Assembly: GCA_003694205.1 (NCBI GenBank) | Contig: RFKS01000149.1 | Coordinates: forward strand, 1 to 8,845 | Reading direction: 5' to 3' | From: Alphaproteobacteria bacterium | Lineage (GTDB): Bacteria; Pseudomonadota; Alphaproteobacteria; Sphingomonadales; Rhodothalassiaceae | Length of the DNA stretch: 8,845 nt | In this document: one piece after another, positions 6,454 through 8,845 of the stretch | Layout of the letters: each line of letters begins with the position of its first letter | Position numbering within the stretch: the stretch's first letter is position 1 | Notes under the pieces: generated by a model | What the model was told of the DNA's origin: nothing | The model's database searches: none | Seen by the model: the letters and a program-made list of their open reading frames with translations, nothing else | Position numbers and translations under genes: made by a program

Positions 6454-6945
6454 TCATTGCGCGGGCGCCCCGGGCCCATCGGCCGTGCAATCGCCGTCCG
6501 CAAGGTGCCAGGTCGCGGATTCGAACCGTTCGAGCAGCTTTCCCATTTCGGCGCGCACCGCAAGATAGTCCGGCGAGGCGAGAAGCGTCGCGTGCGCCGC
6601 CTTTGCCGCCGCCTCGTTCGCGAACACGATCTCGCTCATGAGATGCGAGCTGTGCCCGGGGCCTGTCTTCCCGCTCGCCGGATGGCCACTATAGGCATCG
6701 GCGAGAACAAAGATGCGCCCGACGGGAAGCCCCAGCTTGCGCCGCACCGCGCTGCCTTTCCTGCGCACCGCCAGCGCTTCCGCCTCCTTCCCCGCCTTGG
6801 GATAGTAGAAATTCTGCTCCACCACGCAGCCATCCGGGCCTGTCGGCGCCTTCTCCTCCCCGGCCGAAACCGTACCCGCCGTCACGAGGGTGACAAGCAG
6901 GCCGGCAAGGATGGAAACGCGGACCAGTTCTCGCCCCGTCTTCAT
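6454..6945 (-). CDS. Secreted small protein with predicted ferredoxin-like (ABM/NIPSNAP-type) fold
   Basis: This is a 163-residue protein with a signal peptide (about 1-28, ending V-S-A), so it is likely periplasmic. The mature chain reads as beta (40-48), helix (51-72), beta (76-85), beta (100-108), helix (109-140), beta (141-148). That is the order of dimeric alpha/beta-barrel proteins such as ABM and NIPSNAP. The late helix (ANEAAAKAAHATLLASPDY) is typical of that fold. C40 and C153 bracket the domain and could be disulfide-linked. A His/Gly-rich loop (H88, H98, H101) joins strands two and three. It is far too short for a DctP solute receptor (about 320-340 residues), although it occupies a place next to dctQM where one is often found. 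The ATG follows AGGAG by 7 nt. The fold is inferred from pattern alone and the function is unknown. Confidence 0.8.
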   Translation of the reverse strand: MKTGRELVRVSILAGLLVTLVTAGTVSAGEEKAPTGPDGCVVEQNFYYPKAGKEAEALAVRRKGSAVRRKLGLPVGRIFVLADAYSGHPASGKTGPGHSSHLMSEIVFANEAAAKAAHATLLASPDYLAVRAEMGKLLERFESATWHLADGDCTADGPGAPAQ

Positions 6946-6969
6946 GATTGCTCTCCTCTCGCAGGCGGC

Positions 6970-7458
6970 TCAGACGAGCGCGGAAAAGCGTGCGCGCTCG
7001 CGCTCGTACACATAGGCAACCACAAGGGTGTAGATCACATGCGCGACGAGCGAGCCCCAGGTATAGGGAATGAGGCCGAGCATGAAGGGACGCCCGGCAA
7101 GCGGCGCCAGCACCATCTGCGCGGTGGCCCACAGGAGCACGCCCCAGAGCACGCCGGCGACCACCCAGGAGCGGATGCCAAGCAGCGCGCGCCCCTTGAC
7201 ATAAATGAGCGGCATGATGAGGAGGCCGAGCGCGAGATGGATCCCCACCGCCACCGGGACGGCAAACTCGACCCCGAGGAGCGAACGGCCGAGATCGGTG
7301 ACGAGGATATGCGGCCGCATCGGCACGCCGAGCACGGCGGGAAACACGCCCCAGGCGAGGATTTCGAGAACGATCTCGCCAATGAGGCCGGCAAAAAGAA
7401 TGAGCACGAGCTCATCCTCGCTGAGAGACCATGAAGGTCTCGTGCTGTCAGATGTCAT
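6970..7458 (-). CDS. Four-helix integral membrane protein of unknown function
   Basis: This is a 162-residue protein with a polar N-terminus (MTSDSTRPSW) and four hydrophobic segments at about 17-43, 62-86, 94-120 and 133-152, ending in a charged tail (YERERARF). Helix two contains His74. The fourth begins W-G-S-L-V-A-H-V-I-Y (134-143), loosely like uncharacterised YagU/DUF6789-type membrane proteins; I would not press that match. The ATG has GGAGG about 8 nt upstream. It lies 54 bp after the PEP-synthase-like gene and 24 bp before the secreted-protein gene, so all three are probably cotranscribed with the TRAP permease genes. It may be an accessory subunit of the transporter or an independent small-molecule membrane protein. 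Confidence 0.82.
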   Translation of the reverse strand: MTSDSTRPSWSLSEDELVLILFAGLIGEIVLEILAWGVFPAVLGVPMRPHILVTDLGRSLLGVEFAVPVAVGIHLALGLLIMPLIYVKGRALLGIRSWVVAGVLWGVLLWATAQMVLAPLAGRPFMLGLIPYTWGSLVAHVIYTLVVAYVYERERARFSALV

Positions 7459-7512
7459 GGCTCTTCCCTCCCTTGTTGTCGAGCCCGCGTTCCGTTCCGA
7501 CCTCTTCGACCG

Positions 7513-8784
7513 TCAGTTCATCCAGCGCACGATGCCGGCGACACCATCGACGCCGACCTGCGCCCCGTCGGGGATCTTGGTCGTCGCGCCGGCGAGGCCG
7601 AGCACCATCGGGATCCCGCGTTCACGCGCAAGCGAGGCGAGATGCGAGGTGCTGCCACCGAGCTCCGCCACGACGGCGGATACCCGCGGCAGGATCTGGG
7701 CGAGCGCCGGCCCCGCCACCTTCGTCACCAGCACGTCACCGGGCGCGACGCGCGCGAGCTCGCACTCGCAGTTGATGACGCAGGCACGGCCGGCGCCCCA
7801 GCCGACCCCGGACGGATGGCCGCGCAGTCCCGGATGCCGTTGCCAGATCGCGTCGGGCACCTCGATCGGCCCCGTCGCCAGCGGCCGCGCCTGCACGAGC
7901 TTTATGCCCGCCGCATCCGCGGCCCATTCGATCTCGACCGGGTGACCCAGAACCTCCTCGGCACGACGCATCATGGCCGCGATTGCCGAGACCTCGGCGG
8001 GCGCAAGGCAAGGCGCGCGGCTCTCGGGCCGAGGGGCCCCTTGCCGGTGGACATGACAATGCCCGCTGTGATCGACGACGCCCGCCGTGGCGTTTGCGAG
8101 CTCGCCCCCGGCCGTCAGGTCGTAGCGGTCGGGCACCACCTCGCCCTGTGCGATCGCCACCCCGAGACCAGGCGCCGCGGTGATCATCATGCCACCGTCC
8201 GGCGTGCGGCTCATGCCGCCGCCCGAACAGCGGGCCTCGACGAGCGGCTGCACGAGGACCGCCATGGCGCAGTCTTCGAGACGCTTGCCGCGCCCCTCCA
8301 TGTAGCGCAGCACGCGCGACGACCAGAGCGCGGCCCAGCAGGCCTTGACGGCGGTGAGAAAATCCTCTGCCGACTCAAGCCCGAGAAAGGATTCGAACTG
8401 ACCGGCGAAGCTCGCGCCGGCACGGTCCTCCATGAGCGAGGAGGAACGGACCGCGAGACGCCCGCTGCACCGCGCGAGAAGCGCCTCGCGGGCGGCGAGG
8501 AGCGGTTCCGCAACCTCGGGCACGATGTCGCTGTCATAGAGCGCGATCCGCACATCGGCGATCGCGCTGCGCGCCGCCAGCCGGTCCCGCCCGGCCGCTT
8601 CGGCGAGCAGCGATTCGAGTCCGAGTGACGCGAGCTGATGCCGGTAGGCCGCCGCATCGAGGCAGAAGCCGTCCGGAATCGGCACAGCGGCCTGGCCGAG
8701 GACGGCCTGATTGGCCGCCTTCGGACCGAAGCGTGTGGCATCGCGCGCTGCGGGATCGCTAAGCTCGACGATGAAGCGCGACAT
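7513..8784 (-). CDS. Two-domain PEP-synthase/PPDK-like phosphotransfer protein
   Basis: This 423-residue, probably cytoplasmic, protein has the ATP-binding domain of the pyruvate-phosphate dikinase/PEP-synthase family (about 15-305) and a swivelling phosphohistidine domain (about 345-420). ATP-domain marks are V-R-S-S-S (R113), M-E-D (E119, D120), G-A-S-F-A-G-Q-F (123-130), G-L-G-V-A-I-A-Q-G-E-V-V-P-D-R-Y (206-221), E-I-E-W (284-287) and Q-A-R-P (298-301). The histidine motif is G-G-S-T-S-H-L-A-S-L-A-R-E-R-G-I-P, with His381 the expected phosphate carrier. Complete PEP synthase (about 800 residues) adds a C-terminal PEP/pyruvate barrel, absent here, and rifampicin phosphotransferase has an extra substrate domain, also absent. 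The likely chemistry is therefore ATP-dependent autophosphorylation of His381 and transfer to an acceptor bound by another subunit, as in the multi-subunit phenylphosphate synthase. The start ATG follows GGGGAG by 5 nt. It begins 28 bp after the stop of the truncated upstream gene. Confidence 0.85.
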   Translation of the reverse strand: MSRFIVELSDPAARDATRFGPKAANQAVLGQAAVPIPDGFCLDAAAYRHQLASLGLESLLAEAAGRDRLAARSAIADVRIALYDSDIVPEVAEPLLAAREALLARCSGRLAVRSSSLMEDRAGASFAGQFESFLGLESAEDFLTAVKACWAALWSSRVLRYMEGRGKRLEDCAMAVLVQPLVEARCSGGGMSRTPDGGMMITAAPGLGVAIAQGEVVPDRYDLTAGGELANATAGVVDHSGHCHVHRQGAPRPESRAPCLAPAEVSAIAAMMRRAEEVLGHPVEIEWAADAAGIKLVQARPLATGPIEVPDAIWQRHPGLRGHPSGVGWGAGRACVINCECELARVAPGDVLVTKVAGPALAQILPRVSAVVAELGGSTSHLASLARERGIPMVLGLAGATTKIPDGAQVGVDGVAGIVRWMN

Positions 8785-8812
8785 GGCGGCTCCCCTGCCC
8801 TCGGGCCCCGGC

Positions 8813-8845
8813 TCAATGCGGGTCGACGACGGTGATCTCCTTGAC
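8813..8845 (-). CDS. C-terminal end of an unidentified upstream gene (partial)
   Basis: On the minus strand the frame from the window edge reads V-K-E-I-T-V-V-D-P-H and stops at TGA (8813-8815), 28 bp before the ATG of the PEP-synthase-like gene. The spacing matches the other gaps in this run, which supports a real upstream gene in the same operon. Ten residues are too few for identification. The missing PEP-synthase partner domain or a TRAP solute receptor are both possible but untested. Confidence 0.45.
   Translation of the reverse strand, partial: VKEITVVDPH

Noticed and set aside
6414..6563. A 50-residue N-terminal extension of DctQ
   Set aside because: It overlaps the end of the upstream secreted-protein gene, is polar and atypical for DctQ, and the ATG at 6413 has its own ribosome site.
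6223..7434. A 403-codon plus-strand open frame spanning dctQ and two neighbours
   Set aside because: It crosses three minus-strand genes that have signal or membrane segments and ribosome sites. Its own sequence is polar and featureless.
7642..8628. A 328-codon plus-strand open frame opposite the PEP-synthase-like gene
   Set aside because: Arg/His/Gly-rich with no motif; the minus strand has clear PPDK-family motifs.
7513..8784. Calling this gene a full PEP synthase (ppsA) or rifampicin phosphotransferase
   Set aside because: At 423 residues it lacks the C-terminal PEP/pyruvate barrel of PEP synthase and the substrate domain of rifampicin phosphotransferase.

Overview
This is a GC-rich window (about two thirds G+C by eye, strong G/C at third codon positions) whose gene content suggests a free-living alphaproteobacterium that stores polyhydroxybutyrate (PHB). 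The pointers are an intracellular PHB depolymerase, a D-3-hydroxybutyrate dehydrogenase, a TRAP transporter and a TorF-type outer-membrane protein. The genus cannot be fixed from sequence alone. I see no rRNA, tRNA, CRISPR array, insertion sequence or prophage gene.

Left end (1-1736): the last 31 codons of a plus-strand gene end at 96 and run convergently into a small minus-strand envelope pair, an M23 (LytM-type) peptidase followed by a TorF/Gcw_chp-family outer-membrane protein. The pair overlaps as TGATG and is probably translationally coupled. A perfect 11-bp inverted repeat (31-58) lies at the convergent junction.

PHB section (1737-4009): phaZ (minus) and bdhA (plus) diverge from a 230-bp intergenic region. 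PhaZ hydrolyses stored PHB to 3-hydroxybutyrate, and BdhA oxidises that to acetoacetate. The shared region holds a plausible sigma-70-type promoter for each gene. It also holds two TGC-N3/4-GCA inverted repeats, resembling operators described for the PHA-responsive repressor PhaR, placed at the phaZ -35 and the bdhA start point. bdhA ends on a CTAG that is also the stop of the opposing small secreted-protein gene (4006-4377).

Right section (4534-8845): a minus-strand, operon-like run with gaps of only 24-54 bp. It reads, in transcription order: an upstream gene cut by the window edge; a 423-residue protein that joins a PEP-synthase-type ATP-binding domain directly to a phosphohistidine swivelling domain with no third catalytic domain; a four-helix membrane protein; a secreted protein with a predicted beta-alpha-beta-beta-alpha-beta fold; and the small (DctQ) and large (DctM) TRAP permease subunits. 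A weak intrinsic terminator follows dctM. No TRAP solute-binding protein is visible. The combination of a minimal phosphotransfer enzyme, two uncharacterised envelope proteins and a TRAP permease is the least conventional part of the window. The substrate cannot be read from the sequence.
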